Source: Rotaria sp. Silwood1 (lineage: Eukaryota > Rotifera > Eurotatoria > Philodinida > Philodinidae). Taken from it: a stretch of DNA of 64,000 nt. A model generated the notes under the pieces. The model did not search any database. It was not told the origin of the DNA and worked only from the letters and a program-made list of their open reading frames with translations. This document shows positions 33,916 to 46,117 of this stretch, piece after piece (the first letter of the stretch is position 1; each line of letters opens with the position of its first letter). Where the stretch lies: the NCBI GenBank assembly GCA_905250075.1, contig CAJNOP010000102.1, forward strand, positions 161,168 through 225,167, given 5' to 3'. A program made the position numbers and the translations under genes.

Positions 33916-35181
33916 ATGGGCTGTTCTTCTAGTATACACCCTGCGATAGTTACTCAGCCAAACGCTACAGCGTCACTCGCAGCAATTCCTGCGTCATCCA
34001 AATCACTTACTGCCTCTGGGCAGACAAGTGAAGTAGGTCAAGTTAAGCAATTTATCGAAGTATCGACCCAAACCGATGAGACTCAAAAGACTGATGCAAG
34101 TGTAAATACAACAGTCGACAGTGAAAAGATTGACAATGATCGTTTAGCATTCAATGATACGACTTTACCTAATAATCAAGATCCACAGAAACATCCAATA
34201 ACATGTCTAGTTCAATCAAAAACAACATTAGCAACGTTGAACGATCAGCTAAATATATTTCTCAATCCTCGTCTCAGTGCAAATCTGAATAGCGAAGAAA
34301 TACAATGGATACTTCAAGATTTAGATGCTCAACAGTATTGTATGATGATTCAGCAAGAACTTCTTTCTATTGGCCCGATGGCTATTCAAGAAGCTGTCAA
34401 TGCTATGAGAAAATCACAGGATCTTCAAATACTTAACCAAGATATTTGGTTGTTGCTTGAACAAGCAGTGAAAACAAATGATGCTTCATATTTCATTCGA
34501 GCCTATACTGCTGAAAGTGAGTTCTACAAAATACTCAATCGAAAATTGGCTCAGCAAGATCTAACAAGTACAAAAGACCTGGACGCCGAGGAACAAATGC
34601 AACTCCTTATGGGAACCTTTTTTCAACAAATGGACCAAATGGTCTCTCGTGCTCAAGCGTTCCAAGAAGGACAACCATTACCGATTCAAAATAGTAATGA
34701 GTCGAATTGGGCCAAATTATTTTTACGACCACTCTACATGCTCCTGGCAACACCGAATTCGAGCATTCGATTTCAGGGATCGACATATCGAGGTATGTGG
34801 ATTACACTAGACGAATTAAAGTGTTACGTGGAAGACACACAATTCGTATGCAATAAGGCAATTACATCCACATCAAAACTTCGTACTGTAGCTCAAAGTT
34901 TTATAGATTATGTTGGAAATCCATCATCGGAAATGTTATCTGCAATGTTCACATACAAAATAGAGTCGTATAGCGCATTATATGCGCTAAATGTAAGAGA
35001 CTTTTCCATGATTCCTCAAGAAGAGGAAGTACTTTTATTACCTGGAGTATTTTTTACTGTTAGCAATGTTCAGTTTATTCCTCCTCGCTCTGTGGAAATT
35101 GAACTTCGATCTTCGTTGGAAGAGCTGGCTAACATGATGTCATCAAGTATAGGCTCTTTATTTTCACTTTTTCGTCAATAA
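33916..35181 (+). CDS. arginine-type ADP-ribosyltransferase (ART) with N-terminal lipidation motif, intronless
   Basis: A 421-residue single-exon protein. It begins MGCSSS, a classic myristoylation (Gly2) plus palmitoylation (Cys3) signal, so it is probably held on the inner face of membranes. Residues 7-90 are Ser/Thr/Gln-rich and disordered. Residues 100-250 are helical with no domain I recognise. The ART fold follows with the R-S-E signature: Arg292 in TYRGMW, Ser-Thr-Ser at 318-320 in AITSTSK, and QEEEVLLLPG at 368-377 with Glu369 and Glu371 giving ExE. The ExE form points to arginine as acceptor, with NAD+ as donor. All key residues are present, unlike the broken relative at 5154. The stop codon overlaps a polyadenylation signal (AATAAA at 35177-35182). 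Host targets are unknown. Confidence 0.88.
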   Translation: MGCSSSIHPAIVTQPNATASLAAIPASSKSLTASGQTSEVGQVKQFIEVSTQTDETQKTDASVNTTVDSEKIDNDRLAFNDTTLPNNQDPQKHPITCLVQSKTTLATLNDQLNIFLNPRLSANLNSEEIQWILQDLDAQQYCMMIQQELLSIGPMAIQEAVNAMRKSQDLQILNQDIWLLLEQAVKTNDASYFIRAYTAESEFYKILNRKLAQQDLTSTKDLDAEEQMQLLMGTFFQQMDQMVSRAQAFQEGQPLPIQNSNESNWAKLFLRPLYMLLATPNSSIRFQGSTYRGMWITLDELKCYVEDTQFVCNKAITSTSKLRTVAQSFIDYVGNPSSEMLSAMFTYKIESYSALYALNVRDFSMIPQEEEVLLLPGVFFTVSNVQFIPPRSVEIELRSSLEELANMMSSSIGSLFSLFRQ

Positions 35182-36710
35182 AAAAAATATTATTATGCAC
35201 CTGTCTCATGAATGAGTAATAGATGGGCATTCGTCTCACTCATGACTTTTGTATATAGTTCGTAAGGAGAGAAGAGCAATGACGAAGTTAAACAAATAGA
35301 AAAACTAACATAAAGAGAGAATCAGTCGAGACTATCTCGAACACAACATGTGATACGAAAGTTGAAAGACATCCAAAATGTCAAAATGAGTGGAGCTCTT
35401 GCTGATTTTTTTTTCCGAGTTTGACTTCATACAGATCAATAAATTTTTTGCTATGGCCATCATTTCTGATCAGCTTATTTGCATAGAGAAATTAACTCAT
35501 ATCTATAGCTTAGAAATACAATCCAGACGATAGAATATTGCCATCATTATTTTTGCTTAAATGAGCTGAAGATGTTCTTGATTAAAGAGATGACTGTTCG
35601 TATTGATGATCAGATTTGAACTGGTACTTGTGTTAGAAAAGATAGTGATAAGATACATAAAAAACAAATGGTGGCATAACATCAAATATTCAATTAGCTA
35701 GACTGTACTATGAACGATGTGCTAGGATTTGTTTTACATTGCTCAGTACCTGTGAGTTCTCATGAAGACGCGAACGACATCATACGTTCGTAAGGACTTT
35801 AACTGATTGTATGACGCTTTTCCTAAACGTAAACATCATCATGCTCTGGTGACAGAATTGGCAAAAGAACACGTCACTATATAACATATAACACTATTCA
35901 TTTATCAAAGATTCCGATATCACGTTTAGTCGCCCTATGAGCTAGAATGCACACTGCTGCCATCCACGGTAATTGGTTACAAGGAATATTTGGACATTTG
36001 ATATTACTTTTTTTTTATTACACTGTCAATAGCAACTACTTTGAGTCCCATCCAAAATCGTCCATATACATAGTTCTTCAATGGTGATGATGAACTTGAG
36101 TATCTCAAGTTTCTGCATCAGAATACATGAGATATAAAAAACCTATGCGTCAGGCTTAACGAACATGAAAGTCTCAGTCTTGGGTTCAGTACTGACTTAT
36201 GAACATTGTCGATCTTAACTTCAGCTATAATTTTATCTTGAAAATCGTTTCTCGGTCTCTCTGAAATACAGTTATACGACTCTAATCAAAATAAGAAAAA
36301 AAGCTTTATTGCAAGTAAATAACAAGTGTTACGTTTTAATTCAACAGCTATATTCATCATTTGAATAAAAAATGACCATAATGCATATTTAGTGTTGGAC
36401 CCGAGTTCCACAGCCTATATTTCATACTATTGTGACAATTAATGAACATTCAAAAAAGAAACTAAAACATTAATAGTCCTCAAAATGCTCCTCACAAGAG
36501 ATTCATAATAGTATGTTTTGTTTCAGAAAAAATAAATAATCGAATGTCATAGATGTTGAGCAATTACAGCTGTGTTGCATCGATATTGAGTAATTACAAC
36601 AGAATTCTATATGAAACAATAGGAAGTCGAGTTATGATTCGTAGAGAATAGTTGACAAAAAGAAAGTAAAAACAAACAACAACGAAGCCCGGTCGAGCAT
36701 TATTTTCAAA
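35182..36710. other. intergenic, nothing recognised
   Basis: AT-rich DNA between two intronless genes. No supportable feature. Confidence 0.4.
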
Positions 36711-38993
36711 ATGTATAGAAACCAATTTTTGGGAACTACAGATTGGAATACTGTCACCTCACTTTTAAATAATTATTCGATACCCACAAAACTAATCGAT
36801 GGTATCGTATTGAACCGAGTGAAACAGCAGGATGATTTACTTTTAATTGAATTGGGTAATTTATTGAGCAGTCACGAATGCGATGAAATTCTGGTTAATA
36901 CTAGTCAAGAAAAATTCGAACATATGTTTGATAAATATGATGTTCAAAAACGTAATAATTCGCGATTAATAATCATGGATCATCAATTTGCTCGAACACT
37001 TTGGCGACGTCTAAAATTTAGTAACAAAATAACTCAATTAGTTTCTAATAGGAAACCATTAGGATTCAATGTACAAGGCGATTGGGAGATGAGTGGTGTG
37101 AATGAAGCCATGCGATTAAATAAATACCGTCATGATGAATATTTTTCACCTCATAAAGATGCACAGTATGCTCCAAATGGTGATGAACGATCATTATTGA
37201 GTTTAGTGATATATTTGAATGACAATTATGAAAAAGGTGAGACAAAATTTTATTTTCCCAAAGCAGCACCGAAATTCAATACAAAAGGATTAACAATTGA
37301 GGAAGAAATTCAAGCTTACAGTGGATTGGAAAATGGATATGAATGCGTGACAATTAAACCAAAGAAAGGTTACGCTGTTCTTTTTACCCATAATCTATTA
37401 CACGCAGCCATGGCACCGCATATGGAGAATTCTCTCAATGTGACAGAACGGATAGTTTTAAGAACTGACGTACTCGTACAACGAATAGGAAAACCACTCG
37501 GATTTGCTATTTGTCCAGAAGAACAAGAAGATTATCTAGCTTGTCTGAATTTTTTTCGTGAAGCTCAACAAAATGAATTGAAACTATATAAAAATTTTGG
37601 TGAGTTCGTTAAAACAAGTGAAATTGGTGAGTTATACGAACGTTCATTATCGATTCGATATAGTTATCCGCGACTACTCGAGCTCAAATTAAAAGCACAG
37701 ATTATCTATCAAGATGACGAAAAACCATTGATTGACAAGTTTCCTTCTGAGATATGGCTTCACATTTTCAAATATTTGCATGAACAAGATGTGCAACATC
37801 TAATATTTGCATTTCCACAATTTCAACTATTGAAAATTACTTGGGATGCTCAAGAGATGAAAAATTTCGAAGCGGATAACTGCCGCCAAAAATTCATTCC
37901 AACCATTCATACTAAGTATGGTAGTCGAACTCTATTTCGATTTTCTGATAGCGACTTTTTCTATAAGCATCTCGAAGGATGTTGTCGCGTAGCCGCCGTC
38001 TATGCATTCTTCCTGTTGGGACATCGTGACGATTCAACCACGTACACTATTCGATATAACAGAAATACACAGGAAGTAAGTGAAGTCAAGATGGAGAAAA
38101 TATTGGCAGATGCATTTTATAATCGTAATTGTTATGGTTCGATCTATCGAGTGGCACAAAAGAACGAGTTAAAACGACAACCAAATATTGACTTAGATTA
38201 TAGTGTTGATCGTACCTATATGACCAACCGTCATCAATCTCAATTTATTGGACAAGATTTTTTATCACGGTTTCATTTCGAAATGCATATCTCTGATTCG
38301 TCAAATTCTGAAAGAAGTGATTCTTATGCAAGTGATGAGTTAGATAAATCTGACATCTTAACTTATCAGAGAAATCATGCTTTGTACGATCGAGAGAATC
38401 GGTTGGTAGATCAATATTCGGCTATCGAAGATGACATTTACACTTGGATGGATATGACAGCATGTTCAAAAGATGACATGATGGGCTATTGTGAAAACTT
38501 ATTAAAACAGACACAGCAAAACTCGGGTACAAGTCTCTTACGAATTTTATTAGCGAAAGACCATGTCATTGATAAAATTTGTAGCTGTTCATTAGGTAGT
38601 CGTCCAAGTATGGACGAAGTCAAGGATTTGATTGTCTGCTACAATCACTTGATATTCGATTTTGATACGCATCGTTTAACTGTTGAACAACTGCCAGATG
38701 GGAAACTGAATACTACTGACCGTGATTCGCTTTTATACAATTGTATTAGAACTCTTCAACGTTCAGTGGCACGAGAAAATCCTATTACATGGTATCGTGT
38801 CAATATCGAAAAATTGGCACAGGCAACACAAGGATTTAATCATGCATCCTGTCAATGTTCGTATCCAGAAGTCAAAATTGATCAATTTTCATTTCTCGAT
38901 TATACATATTTGTCTCATGTACACTTAGCTGTTGGTCGGAACAAAAATCATGTGTTTGTTTTAGCCACTTATGGTGGTGTTGCTGCACTATAG
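36711..38993 (+). CDS. prolyl-4-hydroxylase-like 2-oxoglutarate oxygenase with F-box-like segment, intronless
   Basis: A 760-residue single-exon protein. Residues 40-260 form a P4H-type double-stranded beta helix: YRHDEYFSPHKDA at 139-151 with iron ligands His148 and Asp150, LLSLVIYLND at 162-171, then GYAVLFTHNLLHAA with His231 and RIVLRTDVL with Arg251 as probable 2-oxoglutarate ligand. Residues about 340-375 (PLIDKFPSEIWLHIFKYL) resemble an F-box, which in other proteins links to SCF ubiquitin ligases. The C-terminal 380 residues have no domain that I recognise and contain a Ser/Asp-rich loop near 535-560 and several Cys pairs. P4H-like enzymes hydroxylate proline or similar residues on proteins. 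The combination suggests a modifier tied to protein turnover, which is inference. A gene this long without introns, in a window where others have introns every few hundred bases, suggests horizontal or retrotransposed origin. Confidence 0.83.
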   Translation: MYRNQFLGTTDWNTVTSLLNNYSIPTKLIDGIVLNRVKQQDDLLLIELGNLLSSHECDEILVNTSQEKFEHMFDKYDVQKRNNSRLIIMDHQFARTLWRRLKFSNKITQLVSNRKPLGFNVQGDWEMSGVNEAMRLNKYRHDEYFSPHKDAQYAPNGDERSLLSLVIYLNDNYEKGETKFYFPKAAPKFNTKGLTIEEEIQAYSGLENGYECVTIKPKKGYAVLFTHNLLHAAMAPHMENSLNVTERIVLRTDVLVQRIGKPLGFAICPEEQEDYLACLNFFREAQQNELKLYKNFGEFVKTSEIGELYERSLSIRYSYPRLLELKLKAQIIYQDDEKPLIDKFPSEIWLHIFKYLHEQDVQHLIFAFPQFQLLKITWDAQEMKNFEADNCRQKFIPTIHTKYGSRTLFRFSDSDFFYKHLEGCCRVAAVYAFFLLGHRDDSTTYTIRYNRNTQEVSEVKMEKILADAFYNRNCYGSIYRVAQKNELKRQPNIDLDYSVDRTYMTNRHQSQFIGQDFLSRFHFEMHISDSSNSERSDSYASDELDKSDILTYQRNHALYDRENRLVDQYSAIEDDIYTWMDMTACSKDDMMGYCENLLKQTQQNSGTSLLRILLAKDHVIDKICSCSLGSRPSMDEVKDLIVCYNHLIFDFDTHRLTVEQLPDGKLNTTDRDSLLYNCIRTLQRSVARENPITWYRVNIEKLAQATQGFNHASCQCSYPEVKIDQFSFLDYTYLSHVHLAVGRNKNHVFVLATYGGVAAL

Positions 38994-41900
38994 TTTGCAA
39001 CGATTATTTGATAAGACGATGAATTTTGTTTTCAAATGCTTTCTTCATTATTGAAGTATCTCTATGCAATTGTTGAGATCTATCTAGACATGTTGGATCG
39101 ATAATTCGTAAATTATATCAATAGCATGAGTCCATCATCTTTAATCATTATTCATGCGATCACGTTTCTCCGAATAGATTGAAACGCTGATTATGTTCTA
39201 CACATCTGGCATATCTAAATGATTTTCACATGAATGTGACTAATTTAAAATATCAAACCAACTCTTATTCTTTTTTAGATATTTCAGTAAAGAAAAATAG
39301 CAGTCTCTCATATGTTGTCTTTGCGAAGGAGATCATATAGTCTAAACTGTTGATAGACTCTGTAATTGTGATATGAAGAATTGCAATAAGTATTGGAAAC
39401 GAATCACTAATCAGTTTCTTGAGATTTCACGTTGAATTTTCACCTTGCAAACACAAAGCACTCTGATTAGTTGGATTATACGCAAGAATATTGATTGTCA
39501 CAGAAATTTCAACGTACGTGGTAAACACAAAACTAAACAAGACTTGAAACGTTTTTGTGTTTTGTTGCGTTACTCATATTAGTAAATATTGAATCATATT
39601 ATATTTTAGATAGTTTTTTTTAGAGAGGACCTTGGCACATTTTGAATACATAGTACAGAGAAAAATATTCAAAATGAAAGTATCTGAGCACAATATGAAG
39701 CATATTCATTGTTTCATACTATTTTGCAATAATACAATATATACTACGATGGAAATTTGATGTTTACATGATATTGTAAAGCATAGATCAGTATAGAGAC
39801 AATGATCGTCGAATCAGACGTCTAACTGTTTTTAAAGTCACATTTTGATGAACTTGTAACAAGACGAATAATTATGAAAAGTTCGAGATTTACAAAATGA
39901 ATTTAACATCAAAGTCACCATAGATTAGCGAATTAATGTTAATATCAATAATAAACAATATGCTAGATCCTTTGTCAACATACCGATGGGATATTATGGA
40001 ATTGTGATACAACTTGCAACCAATCTTTAAATGAATGTCCAGAGTAAGAAATAATTATGCTAACATATTCATTTTCAAAGCTGATTTTGTGTAAATTGAC
40101 TTTTTTTTTGCAGCGAATGACATTGCGTTTATTTGGCCGAGTTTTCTACTAAAATATTGCTAGTGACCACAATTTTGTATAAGAAAGCGGATGGAGTTAG
40201 CCGAATAAGAATTCAAACCTTAGATGTAAGTAAAGATGTAATCTGTTGCATTCATTGACAGAGGTGGCTGCAAAGTTTCGCTCGCTTTTTTAAAAATTTT
40301 CTTAGTCTCGAGAAATTTCCAAAATGAAAAACTAGAGAAAATGATAATAGAATACTTATTTAGAAGAAAAATATCTCTAAAAAGTGATTTTGAATGTGAG
40401 AGGTTGTCAAAAATCAAAATACTTATTTTTAGTGTCGCATTGGCCGCAGCTCAGTCGATCTTCTTACTCATGACACCCGTGTGATAGAATAATGTTTTAA
40501 AAATAAATCAATTGGAAAAAAATTAATTCAACGATGAATTCATTTATAATTAGATGTATTTAGATAAATCCTAAAAAAGACATCATGCTATTATTACCTA
40601 TGATATAGAAAAAAAAACATATTTTGGAACTTCAAAAGTATCCAATAAATCTAAAAAATAAGAAATCTGAGTAAGTTATCCTCATTTACGACCAATAACG
40701 ACGGCCATCTACGATAGTAATTAACGAGGGCGGTAAATAATCATTGGAGATAAAATCAAATTACACTATAAAGTGCACATGAATATCAATGATTCAGATT
40801 TAATCGTTCTGTCGCTCGTTCTGCCACTGCAAAAGTTTCTACTATTTATAAAACTAAATTATGTGAAACGAAATATGAGACCCACAAGGAAGAAAGAACA
40901 AGTGACGCATGGGTTAGTGACGATGATATTCTTCTCTCTGTTCGCTTGCGATTCATTACTCTTTGCAACATAATGTTTTTTAGTGATGGAGTCATGTGCA
41001 AGAGTGACACGTGCTACAGAAGGATCGATTTTAAATCGTTCGTATACTAAAATTTTGTGTAGAATAATAAATCTTTGCTATTCGTTTATTAGCAATGCAT
41101 AAACACTGTTTGGGTTTATGAACAAAAAAGTTTTATAAAAGGATAGATTACGCTCATAAACTTAAAAAAATGTTTTATGTAATGGTAATAAACAGATAGT
41201 GGGAGCTTATTGTTCACTACTTTTTTTTTAGTGTATCAATGCACGAAATGAAATGTAAATTTATTCCGTTTCTATTTATCAAGCACTACGAACATAGTTT
41301 ATTGCTAAAGCTATTTTTAGTCGATCATAAGCAGCATCTCCTCATATTTGTCATCATCGACATTCGTAAACAGACCTTGGAGAATATTGTGAACTGTTCT
41401 TCTACGATAATTCAATAATACTGTTTTCGCCTGTTTCCTTTCTCTATGCAGCACCATGAAATATGCATATAGTTGAAGGATTACGACTTGAAGAAATTTC
41501 CAACGGAAATTATTGTGTTTTTTCCGATATTTCAAATTTAGAACTACTTAAATTCGTCAGTTATTGAAAACTTCGGGTAACTCTAATGGACACTAGATAT
41601 ATATTTATCGAAAAATTTTTCGTCGACAACTCCGTAATTAGATTTTCTCAATACTATCCTGCCATGAGTTGAAAATCGGATACAACAGTCTTAGTACTGA
41701 TTAATATACAATTAGATCATATTTCTTGAGAGTTCATTTAATCTCATAAAGATTTATTGATGGAAAAAAATAAGGTATCGCAAGCGTGGAATGAATTTGC
41801 CTAGTAATCAGATAAATAACTTTCAAAACTTGAAAAAAAAAAGTAAATTTTGTTCACTCAACGGCGAAAAGCAGTATTGTACAGTAGTTCTCAAGTTAGT

Positions 41901-42394
41901 TCTTTGCAATTAAAAACTTAGCAATCTTATCCATCACATGAAGGATTAGAATCGATTAACTATGATCAATTTTGAAATCGTTGTAAACTGTTTTACACAA
42001 GCAACTTTTGGAATATCAATGTTGTTAATTGAGACGCATGTAAGAACAACCTATATGAGATAGTAGTGAACGAGGTTTTTTAGTGTTAGAAGTTCGACAA
42101 GACACAGATGGATGGCAAAACTCATGCTATCAACTTGCGTTGAACTATATTCGTTTTGCCGTGAGATGACAATAAGGAAGTACTACGGAATGATAAAGGT
42201 TGGGGAGGTTTGACCTTCTTTCGACAAGAAAAATCAATCTATATCGAACATAAATAGTTATTCACATCCTCTAGGTGACTCATCTACGCTCGTATATGTC
42301 AACTGTACCTATCAGTAATCAATTACAGAGGACTCGCAACGCAAGAATTATATTTAACTGAATTTCACAGGTTTTCTTCTGTTCACAGACACTA
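38994..42394. other. intergenic, nothing recognised
   Basis: 3.4 kb of AT-rich DNA. The short frames of 65-72 codons have no family resemblance or splice context. The last 100 bp are likely 5' UTR of the TLC gene. Confidence 0.4.
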
Positions 42395-43369
42395 ATGATG
42401 GTTACCATAAGTATCTTTACTGGCACCATTTTTGCCACATTTACGTTTGTCTTCTTTCTGATCTGTCGTCATTTGTGCCATCAATTAATAGCGAATTGCT
42501 ACACATCTGACGATACGAAAAGTAATGAAGAACGAAACGTGAAAGATACCCAACAATCGCTAATCATTCGTACTTGGCTCACCGATGCAAATTTCGATCG
42601 CTGGAAACAAACAAACATATCGATCAGTTGTTTGCACGCCTTTATCACCGGTGTTCTAGCTGTCTACAGCTTGTGGAATTATTCACCAGACATCCACCGT
42701 GATTATATCAATCACATCTCTTGGATCACCTATTTGACTTGTTGCTTTTCTTTTGGTCCGAAATCTGAATATGCATGACCTATAATCTGTTTTTTTCCAT
42801 TTGTTTAGGATATTTTTTGCACGATTTAGTTGATATTGTCTCGAACCTACGAGGATTCGATGTGTTCGAATTGACTCTTCATCATGTTGTCGTAAGTTTT
42901 CAACTCTTTTCGGTGTTTCAAGTTGATGGGAAAGAAAAATCTCATACACAATCGAATTTTGATTTTTTTTGATTGCGACAATCTTATTTAGATGATCTTC
43001 GTTTTCGGCACAAATGTCTTTTATCGGGTATATATTGGTTATCAAATGGTAGCACTCATTGCTGAAGTTAATTCGGTCTTTTTACATTTACGTAAACTAT
43101 TTCATCTATACAAGATTCCACGAGAACATCCTATTGTTCGGCTAACAAAGATTATCAACATCGTTACATTTGTTATATGTCGTTTGGCAATATTAGCCTA
43201 TCTTACTATTTCTATCTTTCATAATAGACAACGAATTGGCATTCATTACTATAAGTTCATTATGTATTTTTCTGTACCCGTTATGTGGATCATAAATTAC
43301 ACTCTTTTCTATCGTATATTGTATATAGACTTTGTGAAACGGTTAAAATCACGCAAATTAGCTGACTAA
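42395..43369 (+). CDS. TLC-domain membrane protein (TLCD1/TLCD2-like)
   Basis: Exons 42395-42755, 42809-42891 and 42992-43369 join in phase through introns of 53 and 100 bp, giving 273 residues. The first hydrophobic segment (IFTGTIFATFTFVFFLICRH) is followed by a hydrophilic loop and then the TLC domain. This has SISCLHAFITGVLAVYSLW, CCFSFGYFLHDLVDIV, FELTLHHVV with the conserved paired histidines, GYQMVALIAEVNSVFLHLRKL (a strong TLCD1/2 signature), and two more membrane segments. TLCD1 and TLCD2 act at the plasma membrane and limit incorporation of polyunsaturated chains into phospholipids. That role is known for vertebrate proteins and is only inferred here. The C-terminal KRLKSRKLAD is basic and cytosolic. 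The native-looking intron pattern suggests an ordinary metazoan gene. Confidence 0.88.
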
Positions 43370-45298
43370 TTGTTTTATCAGTTCTTTTCTGTAAACTTCA
43401 GTTTCGAATCTTCTTTAGTGCTCAATCACATTTTGCATTTCTTTTCTCTTTTTTTCTCAAACTGGTATCCGACAAGTGTCATCGCTGAAATTCTTTTTTA
43501 GTGAAATGTTCTCTTCTGTACTGTTGAATAGAGGCATTACTCTCATGTTTTTGTTGAACATAATAAAGTATACATAGAGAACTACTCTAGCATTAATGAA
43601 AAAACAAGTCAACAATGATGAAGTAAAATGCTAGTCGATGGCTATGAGAGAAGCTACGATAAGTTTCAAAATAGAACGATAGTGATAGCAGCTTGAATAA
43701 CTCGAGAACACAAAGACATAGTCCATATAATGTCAAGTCGTAGCAAGCAAGTTTTTCACCCATTATGTGAATAATGGATCAATGTTTCAAATGAATGGCA
43801 TCAACCGATCGAAGGTACGGGTATGAATAATGTTTTCGCTCACACGCACACCCTTCCGAAACTAGAAGGGATATCTAGAAAACATGACTGAACCTCGTAT
43901 TTTTTGGTCTGTTCCGATGCAGTATTCTAGATACAAACCTAGCAACATTCTGATCCGGAATGCTGTGGCCAAGTTCCGTCGATTTTCGAAGTTGTTCCGA
44001 GACAAAGCATGATTTTCCGCAAGCTTTCGAGTAGTGTCGGCGAAGTTCGGTAACTTTTGAGGATCGCAGCCAACGATCTGTCAGTGCTGTCTCTATTTGC
44101 TGGTGGATTCAACCTTTTTCCAATACTTTCGGTAGTAGACATGACTGACCTTTTATATGAACGTTTGGCCAGGTACGATGACTTTCTGACTTATTCATGA
44201 TTGTTTTTTTTTTCGTTTTCCTTCTGAGTCGACTACGTTTTGACCCAGTTCCATTTCACAACAGATGTCAAAAAAAGCGATTTTCTCTTCGGTACCTTTG
44301 CGGTTCAAAATACTGCCTACAGCATTTCATTATTTTTCAAGTGTTTCTTGAGGAAGATTATTGACATCGGTCATTTATTCTTCAATGTCCATGTTTTTTT
44401 TCAATGTTGTACTTTTTCTGGATACGCCCTCAACTCATCTCACCACAGTTTCATTACACAAATCTTCATAGTGACATCTGGAATTTTAATCAAATGCGTC
44501 TCAAAGAATTCAACAGTTAAAAATCTGCAAGATTATTCTTTGTTTTCATTTAGTTATGAACACCGGCAAGAAAATTTCTTGAAGAATTGTTGAATGATGT
44601 TGGAAAAACAAATTTATTCTGACTGCTTCTCGCATCTACAAAACAGAATGTCAAAAAAAATCATCGATTCAGGTTTATTTCAACATCATTTTTCGTCGCA
44701 AATCAATACATGCATGTTGAATAGCCAGTTAACAGAGGTAAAGCATAATTCAAACGTATGTAATTTTTTTCGCCATTCAGAGATTTTTGCGTCTATTTTT
44801 TGTTGCGATGAATGAATCAATACTAATTGTCAGCATTGAAAGCAGAACAATTTTCGCAAGGTAAATTAAGTTGATCGGTAAGAAATATTTTTCAATTGCA
44901 TAGAATACCATTTTCTAAACGAAACGATTTATACTCTCTACGTTTTAGATAGTCTTTAATCTATCATTCAATGATCTATGATGAGTCAATGATTTTTTTT
45001 TTCTTCAAAATTTATACCTAAGAACTTTATCTTTCCAATATCGGAAATCGAATCTGAAAGAAATAAAATTAAGAAAAGATTTTACTCCAAGTGAAAATAG
45101 AAAAACATCGTATGAACACAAAGTACTGCATTATCGAAATGAACGACGTGTAAAACAATTATTGTTTAAGGGTAGTCGCTGACTGAAACGTACATTCTAT
45201 TGAATATACATAATGATTTAATTCTTTCATATTTTGAAAATGATAATGTCTATTTATAGATATACGTTGAAATTTGAGATCAAGCATAACATAAAATA
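43370..45298. other. intergenic; right part is copy 1 of a duplicated flank
   Basis: 44521-44880 is related to 46921-47240: both hold AACAGAATGxCAAAAAAA, CATCATTTTTCGTCG and GTAAAGCATAAT/GTGAAACATAAT phrases in the same order. These form the 5' flanks of the two Hint genes. A GC-richer stretch at 43860-44150 has open frames on the minus strand but no recognised product. Confidence 0.55.
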
Positions 45299-46117
45299 AT
45301 GCATACTTCGGTGGACTGCAAAATATTGGCAATGGTACGTTCATTATCAATTGTTGTTTTGATTGGAAAAAATATCATAGTTGTCAACAGCCAGTCAGGT
45401 TATGATTCTACTTGCACTTGTGACTCAGTGTCTTCAAGTGTCTGCATGAAATATACTTGCTCAACAACAGCTAGAGGTGCAGCTTGCTTTCCAGGTTCTA
45501 GCCAAATTACTCTTGTTGATGGTACATTCAAACCACTCTCTTACATTCAGATTGGTGATAAAGTACTTGTTAACAAAAACAATACCTATGAACCTGTCAT
45601 CTCATTCATACATGCTAAACACAAAGGTTTATTTGACTTTCTATCAATCCAAATACAATCAGCTGTGTCTAATTTGTCTTCGACTCTTTATGTTTCTGCT
45701 AATCATCTAATTTTCGATTTCGATTCTGGTGAAGCAAAATTCGCTGGAAAATTTCATGTCAGCGATCAAGTGCAACTGATTGAAAATAATCAAATTGTGC
45801 CTGGTAAAATCATCAGTGTTCAATTAACGAAACAAGAAGGATATTATGCACCATTAACTCCATCAGGTACTATTGTTATTAATGGAGTTCTTGCTTCAAA
45901 TTATGCTACAGTAGGCAATCATGGTTTAGCTCATAAAGTAATGAGTATATATCGATGGTGGATTCATTTAATTGGAGGATCAAAATGGAATGAAGAAATA
46001 CCTTGTATGTTACAAATAATGTTAACTATTGAGCAAATCATTCGATGGTGTAGTGGACAAATATTTACAAATAGTGACATTTATGATGGCAAATTTCAAG
46101 TGTCTTCATTAGCATGA
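45299..46117 (+). CDS. secreted Hedgehog-type Hint (Hog) domain protein, copy 1
   Basis: A 272-residue single-exon protein. A hydrophobic leader follows Met12 ([18 protein letters not shown]), so translation may start there. A short four-cysteine segment ([18 protein letters not shown]) precedes the Hint domain, which begins at Cys63 in [20 protein letters not shown]. Hint landmarks: IGDKVLV at 85-91, VISFIH at 100-105, [10 protein letters not shown] at 130-139 with His136 in the place of the TxxH histidine, and [16 protein letters not shown] at 190-205. Hedgehog Hint domains cleave themselves through the first cysteine and attach a sterol to the N-terminal part. Here Ser replaces the Thr of TxxH, and Asn201 stands where Hedgehog has Cys in LASCYA. 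No Hedgehog signalling domain is present, so this is a Hog-only protein as in nematode hog genes. AATAAA lies at 46245. Confidence 0.9.
   Translation: MHTSVDCKILAMVRSLSIVVLIGKNIIVVNSQSGYDSTCTCDSVSSSVCMKYTCSTTARGAACFPGSSQITLVDGTFKPLSYIQIGDKVLVNKNNTYEPVISFIHAKHKGLFDFLSIQIQSAVSNLSSTLYVSANHLIFDFDSGEAKFAGKFHVSDQVQLIENNQIVPGKIISVQLTKQEGYYAPLTPSGTIVINGVLASNYATVGNHGLAHKVMSIYRWWIHLIGGSKWNEEIPCMLQIMLTIEQIIRWCSGQIFTNSDIYDGKFQVSSLA

Noticed and set aside
43939-44142. 67-codon minus-strand frame in a GC-richer patch
   Set aside because: Another frame on the same strand looks equally coding-like, there is no recognisable domain, and no splice sites extend it.
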